DNA of 64,000 nt from positions 248,001 through 312,000 of the forward strand of contig NZ_JAKIKW010000003.1 in assembly GCF_023283945.1 (NCBI RefSeq). Reading direction: 5' to 3'. Shown here piece after piece: positions 10,031 through 19,572 of the stretch (positions within the stretch are counted from its first letter, which is position 1; every line of letters begins with the position of its first letter). The notes beneath the pieces were generated by a model, which worked only from the letters and a program-made list of their open reading frames with translations, did not search any database and had not been told where the DNA came from. Source of the stretch: Shewanella gelidimarina (GTDB lineage: Bacteria > Pseudomonadota > Gammaproteobacteria > Enterobacterales > Shewanellaceae). The position numbers and the translations under genes are program-made.

Positions 10031-10067
10031 AAAAGCCGCTCTATTTCATCATTAGAGCGGCTTTTTT
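10031..10067 (+). terminator. Rho-independent terminator after the octaheme gene
   Basis: Perfect 13-bp stem AAAAGCCGCTCTA (10031-10043) with 10053-10065, 9-base loop, then a T run. Located 34 bases after the octaheme stop codon. Confidence 0.88.
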
Positions 10068-10198
10068 ATATCTTTAACTTCCAGTACCTCTGAATAAGAT
10101 AAACAAAGGTTAATATACTCGAGCGTACTCCTTTCGCTCATTTTGCTATGTTGACACTGGGTGTTGAAGAAGCGTTGACTGAAAGGGAGTTGAGATAG

Positions 10199-10387
10199 AT
10201 GACACTATGGCAAAGGATGGGCTTATTGCTACTACTGATACTCGCTGCGTTGTCCTGTTACGCTGTTGGCTTTGCATCTGGGGCGACAGGGCTACTGTTA
10301 TTGGGTGTGGCTTTAGAGAGCGCATTTTGGTTTGGTTTACTGCAAAAGAAACCGCAGCGGTTATCTACAGCAACGGAGCCCAATTAA
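10199..10387 (+). CDS. Small two-helix membrane protein, unknown function
   Basis: 62 residues with two hydrophobic stretches (about 8-27 and 30-46) and a basic, polar C-terminus. A good ribosome site (GGGAG, 9 bases before ATG 10199) supports translation. I do not recognise a family. It stands alone between the octaheme terminator and a repeat-bearing gap. An overlapping frame starting at 10207 is open too but lacks a ribosome site and membrane character, so this frame is preferred. Confidence 0.55.
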   Translation: MTLWQRMGLLLLLILAALSCYAVGFASGATGLLLLGVALESAFWFGLLQKKPQRLSTATEPN

Positions 10388-10486
10388 CTCTGATTGGAAC
10401 CGAAGTGATAACCACGGCTGGCATATTGAATGCCTAGTAAGGTAAGAGTGCCTTGAACCATCGTAATAGCGATTTACGCTATGCCT

Positions 10487-10521
10487 AAGCAACAAGCAAC
10501 AAGCAACAAGCAACAAGCAAC
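10487..10521. repeat. Heptamer tandem repeat, 5 x AAGCAAC
   Basis: Five exact head-to-tail copies of the 7-mer AAGCAAC with no interruption. Seven is not a multiple of three and no credible gene covers it. Such perfect short repeats are candidates for slipped-strand length variation. Confidence 0.95.
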
Positions 10522-10836
10522 ATGTTTGTTTCCGTACTGCCGTAGCACCGCGAGCAAAACTGTGATTGAGGCAGTGATTCAGAGAGTGGTATTCCATTTT
10601 TAATATCACTAACGCAGTGTTACCTACGGTAACTCCTGTAGGGAAAGGCATATGTTGCTGCATTTTTGATTGATAAACATTTATATTGAATTTTGATGGC
10701 ATGGCCTATTTTGTTCCATACAAGATTAGATATTTGCTTCCTCTATGAAGGTTAAACTCAGGAAATACTAGCTCGTAGTTGGGCAAAGGGATAATGATGC
10801 AGCATCTTCTATTAAAAGGGGGTTTGGCTGTCGTCA

Positions 10837-10862
10837 TAAAAAAGCCTGCATTAAGCAGGCTT
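10837..10862 (-). terminator. Rho-independent terminator of degS
   Basis: Read leftward, AAGCCTGC pairs with GCAGGCTT (10842-10849 with 10855-10862) around a 5-base loop and runs into seven Ts. It lies 24 bases beyond the degS stop codon. Confidence 0.88.
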
Positions 10863-10886
10863 GTTATGGGTCAAGGAGGTTAGCGG

Positions 10887-11972
10887 TTACTCTTTGTAGT
10901 GAACTGGCTTCTCATCAATTATCACAGGTACATCGTAAGACTTACCTTCGCGAATAATGGTGATTTTAACTTCCATACCTGGTTTTGTTTCAGCGATTCT
11001 ATCCATCAACATCTCAACGCCCGGTATCGCTTCACCTTGATAATGCGTTATAACATCACGGATTTGCAGTTGTGCTTTTGCCGCCGGACCAGCAGGGTCG
11101 ATACTTGTTACTAGTACACCGGTTAAGTCTGGAAGATTAAGAATTTGTGTCATCACGGGACCAACCGCTTCACCACTAATACCCAAAGCACCACGAATCA
11201 CGCGGCCATCTTTAACCAACTTACCCATAATGCTATGAGCCAGTTTGATTGGGATTGCAAAACTAATACCGTGAGTACCGCTTTCTTTACCAATCTGAAA
11301 AGCCGCAGTGTTAATACCGACTAATTGACCGGTAGTATCAATGAGTGCACCCCCCGAGTTACCCGCATTAATCGCCGCATCAGTTTGTAGAAAATCAAGG
11401 TAACCAGAACTAAGTCCATTTCGACCCGTTGCACTAATAATGCCTTGGGTAATGGTTTGGCCTAAGTTGTAGGGATTACCAATGGCCAATACGACATCAC
11501 CCACTCTTGCTGGTACCTCGAGTCCAAGTGGAACGATAGGAAGATTATCGCCCTCGACTTTTAATACCGCCAAATCGGTTTCGGGATCGCTGCCAACCAC
11601 TTCAGAGGTGAATTTTCTACCATCTTGCAACGCGACGACAATCTCGTCGGCTTGTTTGATGACGTGGTAGTTGGTAAGGATATAACCCTCTTTGCTCATG
11701 ATCACACCTGAGCCCAATCCTTGTAATGAACTGGGTTTAAGCGGTTGTCTTTGATCAATGCTGAGGCTATAAATATTGACAACTGCGGGTGCCGCTCGGC
11801 GCACTGCGGTTGCAAAAGATAATTCGTTGCTGCTGGTTACCGCACGGCTCATTAAGCCATTTGTGAGGCTTTGCCCGGTAATGAAAGGCATCACAATAAT
11901 GATAACCACAGCCATGATAAGGCCAAATGCTATGGCTTTACCGACATATATAAGAGTGTCTTTAATCATCAT
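10887..11972 (-). CDS. degS: Periplasmic serine endoprotease DegS
   Basis: 361-residue inner-membrane-anchored protease that senses misfolded outer-membrane proteins and makes the first cut in anti-sigma factor RseA, starting the sigmaE response. One N-terminal membrane helix (about 10-30), a trypsin-like domain with His in NYHVI, Asp in ETDLAVL and Ser in INAGNSGGAL, and a single PDZ domain (about 250-345). Two consecutive Met codons begin the frame; either may be used. Upstream, across the inverted-repeat element, lies degQ in the same direction, as in E. coli. Confidence 0.96.
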   Translation of the reverse strand: MMIKDTLIYVGKAIAFGLIMAVVIIIVMPFITGQSLTNGLMSRAVTSSNELSFATAVRRAAPAVVNIYSLSIDQRQPLKPSSLQGLGSGVIMSKEGYILTNYHVIKQADEIVVALQDGRKFTSEVVGSDPETDLAVLKVEGDNLPIVPLGLEVPARVGDVVLAIGNPYNLGQTITQGIISATGRNGLSSGYLDFLQTDAAINAGNSGGALIDTTGQLVGINTAAFQIGKESGTHGISFAIPIKLAHSIMGKLVKDGRVIRGALGISGEAVGPVMTQILNLPDLTGVLVTSIDPAGPAAKAQLQIRDVITHYQGEAIPGVEMLMDRIAETKPGMEVKITIIREGKSYDVPVIIDEKPVHYKE

Positions 11973-12015
11973 GATTGGGAGTTAATACTGAAAAGATGAG
12001 TTAGATTAACATGTT

Positions 12016-12279
12016 TATACCCACCCTACCTGAAAATGCAGGATTCAGTGGGAATTTAATGGGCTTTAATCAAGGCATTGATTGCTACTAATGGTCGTTC
12101 CCTTAGTAAAATCGATAACACAGAGTAAAGCCCATTAAAATCCATCGCAGAAGGCGTTGTGCAAGCCCACTTCGTTGTTGCACTAACTTAAAAGGGAGTA
12201 ACCATTTCGGCATTAGCGCGTCTAGAATTGAACTTGCACAACGCCTCTGAAACGAGCACCTTCAAGTAGGATGGGTATA
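12016..12279. repeat. Nested inverted-repeat element, MITE-like
   Basis: 264 bp between degS and degQ bounded by 19-bp terminal inverted repeats with two mismatches (left TATACCCACCCTACCTGAA, right the complement of TATACCCATCCTACTTGAA). Inside are two further inverted pairs lying side by side: an 18-bp pair with one mismatch (12051-12068 with 12126-12143) and a pair with a perfect 13-bp core GGCGTTGTGCAAG (12153-12165 with 12233-12245). No open frame of note. The architecture suggests a non-autonomous mobile element or an element folding into a long branched structure in RNA. No clear target-site duplication could be assigned. Confidence 0.7.
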
Positions 12280-12363
12280 TATTAAACACGTATACGAAAG
12301 CACTTTGACCTGCAATAAAATAGCCGAGTATATTACTCGGCTATTAAGTTTACGCTGATGAAC

Positions 12364-13722
12364 TTAGCGAAGGATCAAATATATGCTGGTATTGTCTCGT
12401 TGTATTTTTAACGCGACAGAGCCTTTCTGCTCTTCAAACACTGACTTGAGTGATTTCAGATTTTTCACTTTAGTGCGGTTTACACCCACAATTACATCAC
12501 CTTTTATCAAACCACTCGCCGCTGCTGGTGAGCCCTGAGCTACATCGGTAATCGCTACTCCTGATGAGGCATCAGCATTTTCAAGTTTTGCACCTTGTAA
12601 CATTGGGTGTACTGCCCCCGCGGCAGCTTCTGCTGTTTGGGTTGATTCTCCGAGTGTTGCGGTCACTGACTCTTCATCTCCGTCACGGATCAGGCCAAAT
12701 TCAACTTTGCTACCGGCGCCCATAGTGGCAACTTTGGCGCGTAGCTCTTGGAAACTCTTAATCTTGCGACCATTAACACTGGTGATAATGTCGCCTACTT
12801 TTATGCCTGCTTTGTCTGCAGCGCTGTCTGGCATGACCTCATTAATAAAACCACCGTGTTGGGTTTCAATGCCAAAGCCTTTTGCCAGTTCGCTGGTAAG
12901 GTCTTGACCTAAGACCCCAAGTACGCCACGACGCACTTCACCATGTTCAATAATCTGATCGACTAGATTGTTGACCATGTTTGATGGTATCGCGAAACCA
13001 ATACCGACGTTACCGCCGCCAGGGGCGACAATCGCGGTATTGATACCGATGAGGTCACCATTTAAATTAACTAATGCCCCCCCGGAGTTACCACTGTTGA
13101 TAGCTGCATCGGTTTGAATAAAGTTCTCAAGCATTTCAATGCCAAGGCCACTTCGGCCCATGGCACTGACAATACCCGATGTGACGGTTTGACCAAGACC
13201 AAACGGATTACCAATGGCGACGGCAAAATCTCCTACTTGTAGCTCGTCGGAGTCAGCGCGCTTAAGGGCTGTGAGGTTTTTGGCTTCGATTTTTAATAGG
13301 GCGATATCTGATTCGGTATCAGTACCAATGAGTTTTGCTTCAACTTCGCGGCCATCAGATAATCCGATAAGGATTTCATCAGCGCCCTCAATAACATGGT
13401 TATTAGTAACAATATAACCCTCTTTAGCATCGATGATGACGCCCGAACCTAGTCCTTTAAATGGACGTTCCTGTACTTGTTCTCTTGGTGCGTTAGGGCC
13501 AAAGAAATAGCGGAATGCATCAGGGACTTTTTGCTTAGAAACATGTGTGCCCGACACTGCTACGGCGACCACTGCTGGCGTCGTTTTATGTAACATAGGA
13601 GCTAAACTCGGTAAGAGTTCGCCGCCGACGGCAAGAGGGATTGCGGCCTGAGATACAGTGGGGGCTAGCATTAAAGAAGCACTTAAAAAGGCTGCTGAAA
13701 GTAAGGATAATTTAGTCTTCAT
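12364..13722 (-). CDS. degQ: Periplasmic serine protease/chaperone DegQ (DegP family)
   Basis: 452-residue S1C peptidase that degrades or holds unfolded periplasmic proteins as cage-like oligomers. Signal peptide 1-26 (cleavage near SQA), protease domain with His in VTNNHVI, Asp in ESDIALL and Ser in INSGNSGGAL, then two PDZ domains (about 255-345 and 360-450). DegQ is preferred over DegP because of the zapE/zapG-degQ-degS neighbourhood and the length. It has its own 390-base downstream gap before degS, so the two may be transcribed separately. Confidence 0.95.
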   Translation of the reverse strand: MKTKLSLLSAAFLSASLMLAPTVSQAAIPLAVGGELLPSLAPMLHKTTPAVVAVAVSGTHVSKQKVPDAFRYFFGPNAPREQVQERPFKGLGSGVIIDAKEGYIVTNNHVIEGADEILIGLSDGREVEAKLIGTDTESDIALLKIEAKNLTALKRADSDELQVGDFAVAIGNPFGLGQTVTSGIVSAMGRSGLGIEMLENFIQTDAAINSGNSGGALVNLNGDLIGINTAIVAPGGGNVGIGFAIPSNMVNNLVDQIIEHGEVRRGVLGVLGQDLTSELAKGFGIETQHGGFINEVMPDSAADKAGIKVGDIITSVNGRKIKSFQELRAKVATMGAGSKVEFGLIRDGDEESVTATLGESTQTAEAAAGAVHPMLQGAKLENADASSGVAITDVAQGSPAAASGLIKGDVIVGVNRTKVKNLKSLKSVFEEQKGSVALKIQRDNTSIYLILR

Positions 13723-13908
13723 TTATACGTTGCTCCAATTTCGTCAATACTAATGTTTGCACGGTTCGGCACTGTTTTACCTTTAACAAAAGGTGACTGC
13801 CATGCAAATCATATAATCTGTTTTATATCATTCGTTATTGAGTCGGACTCAAGCGAGTATCAAAAAGTTCATCAATGATTAACAAAGGTTAATTTATCGA
13901 TACATTCT

Positions 13909-14259
13909 TTATATGGATGCAGCCTTTTCAGTATAGGTGCTATCGGTCGCTGCGCTGCGGTTATCGACAGGCGCTAAATCAGATAGATGTTTATCAGTCG
14001 TTGGGAAGGTTAATAAGCTCGCGGATGTATTCCATTGCTGGTTAACCTTATTGACTAGGTGGGTGAGTTCCGTGAGTTGTTTATAGTGGCCGTCAAAGTG
14101 ATCTGACACTTCTTGCTTATACTGACAAAGTTCCAGCTGAGTTTGCTCCAGCTGTTTATTTTGACTTTTGTCTTTATTTTTTCTAGTTAAAACGGTATGC
14201 CCAACGTAGCCAAAAACGCTGCCTATAACAAAGGCTGCAAAGGTTAATGCCCATTCCAT
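13909..14259 (-). CDS. zapG: ZapG/YhcB-type envelope division protein (DUF1043)
   Basis: 116-residue protein with one N-terminal membrane helix (about 2-20, FAAFVIGSVFGYVG), a coiled-coil (about 30-75) and a low-complexity tail. It matches E. coli YhcB in layout (membrane anchor, ELxxYKxEVSxHF core) and position beside degQ and divergent from zapE. YhcB/ZapG links cell division and envelope synthesis in E. coli. Symbol is by synteny and domain. Confidence 0.87.
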   Translation of the reverse strand: MEWALTFAAFVIGSVFGYVGHTVLTRKNKDKSQNKQLEQTQLELCQYKQEVSDHFDGHYKQLTELTHLVNKVNQQWNTSASLLTFPTTDKHLSDLAPVDNRSAATDSTYTEKAASI

Positions 14260-14424
14260 ATTGACTCCAATGACGACTTTAAAAAGAGAGATGCTGCCAA
14301 ATATACATGGCGGCTTTCGGCCGTGGTACTATTTACTGAAATAGTTTAATGATAATTAATCGCCAAACAGTCCTGAACGGCTGATTTGTGTTTGTTCCTT
14401 ACTTACAGATAGAGAATGATTTAC

Positions 14425-15534
14425 GTGTCGCATTTAACTCCTTGGCAGCATTATCAACAAGATTTAACTCGAGATGACTTTTCCCACGACGTTGCACAAG
14501 AAGAAGCGGTAAAGCAACTGCAACGCGTTTATGACGATCTTATCGTACTGAACAGCCAAGGACGCAGCAAGAGTAAGCTGTTTTCTCTATTTGGGACAAA
14601 ATCAAAGCGAAGCGTACAAGGGCTCTATTTATGGGGCGGTGTGGGTCGCGGTAAGACGTATCTAATGGATACCTTTTTTGATTCTCTTCCGGGTGAAAAA
14701 AAGTTGCGTGCGCATTTTCATCGATTTATGCATCAATTACATATTGATTTGGCAGAGCTACAAGGCCAACGCGATCCGCTGGTCATTATCGCTAAAAAAA
14801 TGGCGACACAATATCAAGTGATCTGCTTTGATGAATTCTTTGTCTCTGATATTACTGATGCAATGTTGTTAGGGTCCTTGTTTGAATCCTTGTTTGCAGA
14901 AGGCGTCGCCTTAGTTGCGACGTCTAATATCATCCCTGATGAACTTTATCGCAATGGTTTACAGCGGGCTAGATTCCTACCCGCGATTGCAGCCATCAAT
15001 AAATATTGCGATATTTTAAATGTCGACTCAGGCGTTGATTACCGACTAAGAACACTAGAGCAAGCTGAGATTTATCACTCACCGTTAGATGCACAGGCCG
15101 AGCAAAACTTACAAGAGTATTTTGCGAAGTTAGCGCCGGAATCTGAGATCTTACAAGAGGGGGTGTTAATTGATGGCCGCGTCATTGAGATCCGTCAACA
15201 AGCCCAAGGGGTATTGTTGATTGATTTTAGAGCGTTATGCGATGGCCCGCGTAGCCAACGAGACTATATGGAGGTTGCAAGACTTTACCATACCGTGCTG
15301 CTCAGTAACGTAGAGCAGATGGGCGAGCATTTAACCGGTGATGACATAGCACGTCGATTTCTAGCGATGGTAGATGAGTTTTATGAGCGTAATGTTAAAT
15401 TAATTATTTCATCGGCAGTCTCTTTAGATGATATCTATACTAAAGGCTTACTGAATTTTGAATTTAGACGTTGTCGTTCCAGATTGACCGAAATGCAGTC
15501 CCACGATTATTTAGCGTTAGAGCATTTACCTTAA
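14425..15534 (+). CDS. zapE: Cell division ATPase ZapE (AFG1 family)
   Basis: AFG1-like AAA ATPase that associates with the Z-ring in E. coli. Walker A GGVGRGKT, Walker B VICFDEFFVSD, sensor region ATSNIIPDELYRNGLQRARFLPAI and the C-terminal FYERNVKLIIS...FEFRRCRSRLTEMQS are diagnostic. I prefer the GTG at 14425: AGAGA lies 9 bases upstream and the N-terminus (SHLTPWQHY) then lines up with the E. coli start; an ATG three codons earlier (14416) abuts the AGAGA. Divergent from zapG across 156 bases. Confidence 0.94.
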   Translation: MSHLTPWQHYQQDLTRDDFSHDVAQEEAVKQLQRVYDDLIVLNSQGRSKSKLFSLFGTKSKRSVQGLYLWGGVGRGKTYLMDTFFDSLPGEKKLRAHFHRFMHQLHIDLAELQGQRDPLVIIAKKMATQYQVICFDEFFVSDITDAMLLGSLFESLFAEGVALVATSNIIPDELYRNGLQRARFLPAIAAINKYCDILNVDSGVDYRLRTLEQAEIYHSPLDAQAEQNLQEYFAKLAPESEILQEGVLIDGRVIEIRQQAQGVLLIDFRALCDGPRSQRDYMEVARLYHTVLLSNVEQMGEHLTGDDIARRFLAMVDEFYERNVKLIISSAVSLDDIYTKGLLNFEFRRCRSRLTEMQSHDYLALEHLP

Positions 15535-15860
15535 GTTTAGAGCCAATCACTCGCTGCTTTTTAACTTGATTATTTGTCTCCAAAACGACCTGATTTCCTA
15601 CGTTATGAGGCCATCAGAGGGTCATCAGCAGCCTTGATAGATGAAACGTTTAAAAAGAGATAAGAATTTATCTAGAAATTAGGTGATTTTTAACTCATCT
15701 TTGTCTATAATCCGCCACCTGCCCTCGTTATCCACCACTCTAGGTGGAAGTTGTAAAGCCTAATTCTTTGCTCGAAGGGGCGGGGAAAGGCATTTTTTGT
15801 GTTTTTGCCAATAATGGCATTAGCATGTGAGACAGAATTTTAACATTGGGTTTTTGTAAA
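15535..15860 (+). promoter_or_regulatory. rplM-rpsI promoter and leader region
   Basis: 326 bases with no gene. The distal part is AT-rich and presumably holds the promoter. A hairpin TCCACC-ACTCTA-GGTGGA (15731-15748) and a GC-rich purine stretch (15775-15790) lie in what would be the mRNA leader of ribosomal protein genes L13 and S9. In E. coli the rplM leader is the target of autogenous control by L13, so a structured leader is expected; whether this hairpin is that site is inference. Confidence 0.4.
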
Positions 15861-16292
15861 ATGAAGACTACTTTTACTGCTACACCAGAAACAGTCACTC
15901 GTGATTGGTTCGTCGTTGACGCCGAAGGTAAAACTTTGGGTCGTATCGCTACTGAAATAGCTTCTCGCCTACGCGGAAAGCATAAGCCAGAGTATACGCC
16001 TCATGTTGATACTGGTGACTACATCATCGTTATTAACGCTGAGAAAGTTACCGTGACTGGAAACAAAGCCAAAGGCAAAGTTTACTATTCACACTCTGGT
16101 TTCATCGGTGGCATTAAGCAGATAACTTTTGAGAAGCTGCAAGCTCATAAGCCTGAAATGATTATCGAAAAGGCTGTTAAGGGTATGCTACCTAAAGGCC
16201 CATTGGGCCGTGCCATGTTCCGTAAGCTTAAAGTTTACGCTGGTACAGAGCATAACCACGCTGCACAACAACCTCAAGTACTTGATATCTAA
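15861..16292 (+). CDS. rplM: 50S ribosomal protein L13
   Basis: 143 residues from the ATG at 15861 ([21 protein letters not shown]), which matches the universal L13 N-terminus; an ATG five codons upstream is not used in the family. Characteristic blocks [26 protein letters not shown] and [10 protein letters not shown] are intact. Co-transcribed with rpsI 14 bases downstream, the standard L13-S9 pair. Confidence 0.98.
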   Translation: MKTTFTATPETVTRDWFVVDAEGKTLGRIATEIASRLRGKHKPEYTPHVDTGDYIIVINAEKVTVTGNKAKGKVYYSHSGFIGGIKQITFEKLQAHKPEMIIEKAVKGMLPKGPLGRAMFRKLKVYAGTEHNHAAQQPQVLDI

Positions 16293-16306
16293 ACGGGATT
16301 ATAGCA

Positions 16307-16699
16307 ATGGCTGCAACTCAATACTACGGCACTGGCCGTCGCAAAACTTCTACTGCTCGTGTATTCGTTAAAGTAGGTACTGGTAACATTATCGTTAACC
16401 AGTTACCTCTAGACGAATATTTCGGTCGTGAAACTTCTCGCATGGTTGTTCGTCAGCCACTAGAGCTAGTTGAAATGACTGACAAGCTAGACATCATGGT
16501 AACTGTTAAGGGTGGTGGTAACACTGGCCAAGCAGGCGCTATTCGTCACGGTATTACCCGTGCGTTGATGGAAATTGACGAGACTCTACGTCCTTCTCTA
16601 CGTGCTGCTGGTTTCGTTACCCGTGATGCTCGTAAAGTTGAGCGTAAGAAAGTTGGCCTACGTAAAGCACGTAAGAAGCCACAATTCTCTAAGCGTTAA
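16307..16699 (+). CDS. rpsI: 30S ribosomal protein S9
   Basis: 130 residues, the usual length, with the N-terminal [14 protein letters not shown] motif and the conserved basic C-terminal tail ending KPQFSKR whose last Arg contacts the P-site tRNA anticodon. Follows rplM by 14 bases and is followed by a terminator. In many Shewanella and relatives petABC and sspAB follow; here an 880-base gap follows instead. Confidence 0.98.
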   Translation: MAATQYYGTGRRKTSTARVFVKVGTGNIIVNQLPLDEYFGRETSRMVVRQPLELVEMTDKLDIMVTVKGGGNTGQAGAIRHGITRALMEIDETLRPSLRAAGFVTRDARKVERKKVGLRKARKKPQFSKR

Positions 16700-16715
16700 T
16701 TTCGCTTTCAGAATT

Positions 16716-16746
16716 CAAAAAGCCCAGCTATATGCTGGGTTTTTTA
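16716..16746 (+). terminator. Rho-independent terminator of rplM-rpsI
   Basis: Stem AAAAAGCCCAGC paired with GCTGGGTTTTTT (one G-U pair) around a TATAT loop, ending in a T run, 17 bases after the rpsI stop. Confidence 0.9.
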
Positions 16747-17579
16747 TTGCCTAAAAATCAGCTTCTCTCCATAAAACCTATCGTACTAATTATACTCATT
16801 GCACTAATCACACTGGTTTTACTCATTATGTCGTTAATTAAAAAGTGCCCAAGCTGCTTAATTCAAGGCGCATTGATGAAGTAATAGTCACTTCCGTGTG
16901 AGCCAATGCAAAGCAGAAATTGCCGTTGGGCGGCTTTCAAAGCAGCGCATGCTGCGTTAAGCACTCTGGAGAACCGATTGAATTGTCGATTTTCCCATAC
17001 TCACGGTCAGATGCCAGCTTTGGGGCGAAGGTAGAGTCATGCAGGAGCTGTTACTAAGGATGCCAGAACTGAGAATAACGATTAGCCTCGTGCTCCCCAC
17101 TGACTTGCTGTGCTTTGAACGCTAGCTGAAAGTAGTGATACTTAATCGCATAGCTAATACGATACGAATCGACTTCCTTAGTTTGTTTGACCGACGGTAG
17201 TGGGTCAGTACATTTGTTGTTATTGCTTTTAAAAGCCCTGCACTTTGGTTATTGGTTAAACTCATTTCACTATCGATAGACCCGTTAAACATCTGGCTGA
17301 TAGGACCACAGTGGCAGATGTGAGGTTTATATGCTGTTATAGATGCAAGTCTTGCCCTAATACCTCAGTGAGCGCGATAGCGCTTATGAGAGCGTTATAA
17401 TCACCATGCTAAGTCGGCTTGTCAGTGTGTTGAGATAGTTCTTCGACATTTATCCGAGCTTACACTTACGATTAGGCCGTTGAAGGGCGACTTAGGTAAG
17501 TAGCCCTTGAAATGGACCCCATAAACAGTGGTAAAGTACTCTTATGTTTTACACTGTTCGGCAGCGGAGATTCTTTGTT
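16747..17579. other. Large gene-poor gap with hairpins and a start-less reading frame
   Basis: About 830 bases with no gene I can support. On the minus strand a frame of about 49 codons without a start (roughly 17055-17205) reads in protein-like fashion (YAIKYHYFQLAFKAQQVSG), flanked by other short open pieces in different frames, suggesting a decayed coding element. Perfect hairpins occur: GCAGC-GCAT-GCTGC near 16950, AGCGC-GATA-GCGCT near 17375, and AAGGGC-g-ACTTA...TAAGT-a-GCCCTT at 17483-17508. The last lies just before the DUF2065 promoter region. I cannot name the origin of this stretch. Confidence 0.5.
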
Positions 17580-17768
17580 ATGTCTTTTGAGTTAATCATG
17601 CTTGCGTTAGGTTTAGTACTCATCATTGAAGGTATTGGCCCCTTATTATTTCCCAATCGTTGGCGAGCGTATTTAAAAGAAATTTCCAATCAAAATCAGC
17701 AGCTTTTACAACGCCTAGGTGGTTCTTTAGTCACTGTCGGTGTGGTTATATTGATTATTTTTTTATAA
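17580..17768 (+). CDS. DUF2065 (YjeT-type) inner-membrane protein
   Basis: 62 residues with two membrane helices (about 3-22 and 44-61) and the family features EGIGPLLFPNRW between them and LQRLGGSLVTVGVVIL in the second. It resembles E. coli YjeT, which sits immediately upstream of purA, exactly as here. ATG 17580 has GGAG 10 bases upstream; an earlier ATG at 17544 adds 12 residues not present in homologues. Function unknown. Confidence 0.88.
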   Translation: MSFELIMLALGLVLIIEGIGPLLFPNRWRAYLKEISNQNQQLLQRLGGSLVTVGVVILIIFL

Positions 17769-17801
17769 ATTACTTGCCTACCGCCCCTATAGATCTGCTA
17801 A

Positions 17802-19130
<1,329 letters not shown>

Positions 19131-19136
19131 TAAGAA

Positions 19137-19160
19137 GAGGCCGCGTTTAGCGGCCTTTTT
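19137..19160 (+). terminator. Rho-independent terminator of purA
   Basis: GGCCGC (19139-19144) pairs with GCGGCC (19150-19155) around GTTTA and is followed by five Ts. Confidence 0.88.
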
Positions 19161-19572
19161 ATTAACGGTTAATGATGTTTTACCCTCGTTTATAGTTTGT
19201 TTCGGTAAGCCTATGTATTAGTTGCTCTCCACAAGTTGTCTACAGCATCGCTAAAATAGGTTAGTAATGCGACCATCAAGATTTATTTACATACCTCGAC
19301 AAGAATGCGTTATAAGCCCTTCATTAAGCATCATCGTTCAAGCCTGACACTACATACATGATTCTTTATAATACATAGACGAACAAAAACTAAGCTCGAA
19401 AGATCAACAGCCCCTAATATTTAAAACCGCGTAATCAGAAATGGTTAATGTGCAGTTAGTACTCAAGAAATGCGGTATACTGCCGATGACAAAAGACAGA
19501 TGTGCTTAGAATTTGCTTTTAGCAGACTCGATATTTTGTGCTTGAATTAACCCACTGTCATTGAGAGACCTT
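19161..19572. other. purA-motX intergenic region
   Basis: About 410 bases without a supported gene. The only clear signal is the sigma28-type promoter at 19463-19489 (separate entry). The rest is AT-rich, and no repeat or strong hairpin was seen. Confidence 0.5.
19463..19489 (+). promoter_or_regulatory. Candidate sigma28 (FliA) promoter of motX
   Basis: TCAAG (19463-19467) and GCCGATGA (19482-19489) are separated by 14 bases. This fits the flagellar sigma28 promoter of polar flagellates (TCAAG-N14-GCCGATA) with one mismatch in the -10. It lies 84 bases upstream of the motX start, and motX is a flagellar motor gene, so position and function agree. Confidence 0.65.

Larger units (their letters stand above)
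10388..10880. other. Gene-poor gap with a heptamer repeat and small inverted repeats
   Basis: About 490 bases with no supported gene. It holds a 7-bp tandem repeat (10487-10521), a short palindrome GTTACC-TAC-GGTAAC near 10617-10631, and the leftward degS terminator at the right end. A 113-codon leftward open frame (10361-10702) is rejected: its middle is simply the translated heptamer (CCLLLVACCLLL). Confidence 0.6.

Noticed and set aside
6098..10070. Recent horizontal island around the octaheme module
   Set aside because: No integrase, direct repeats, tRNA or obvious base-composition shift was seen; transfer remains only a phylogenetic possibility.
10207..10437. Rightward 76-codon frame overlapping the small membrane protein
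   Set aside because: No ribosome site, starts inside the better-supported frame at 10199, and lacks a consistent protein profile.
10361..10702. Leftward 113-codon open frame
   Set aside because: Its core is the translated 7-bp repeat (repeated CCLLLVA), it has no ribosome site and overlaps the end of a better small gene.
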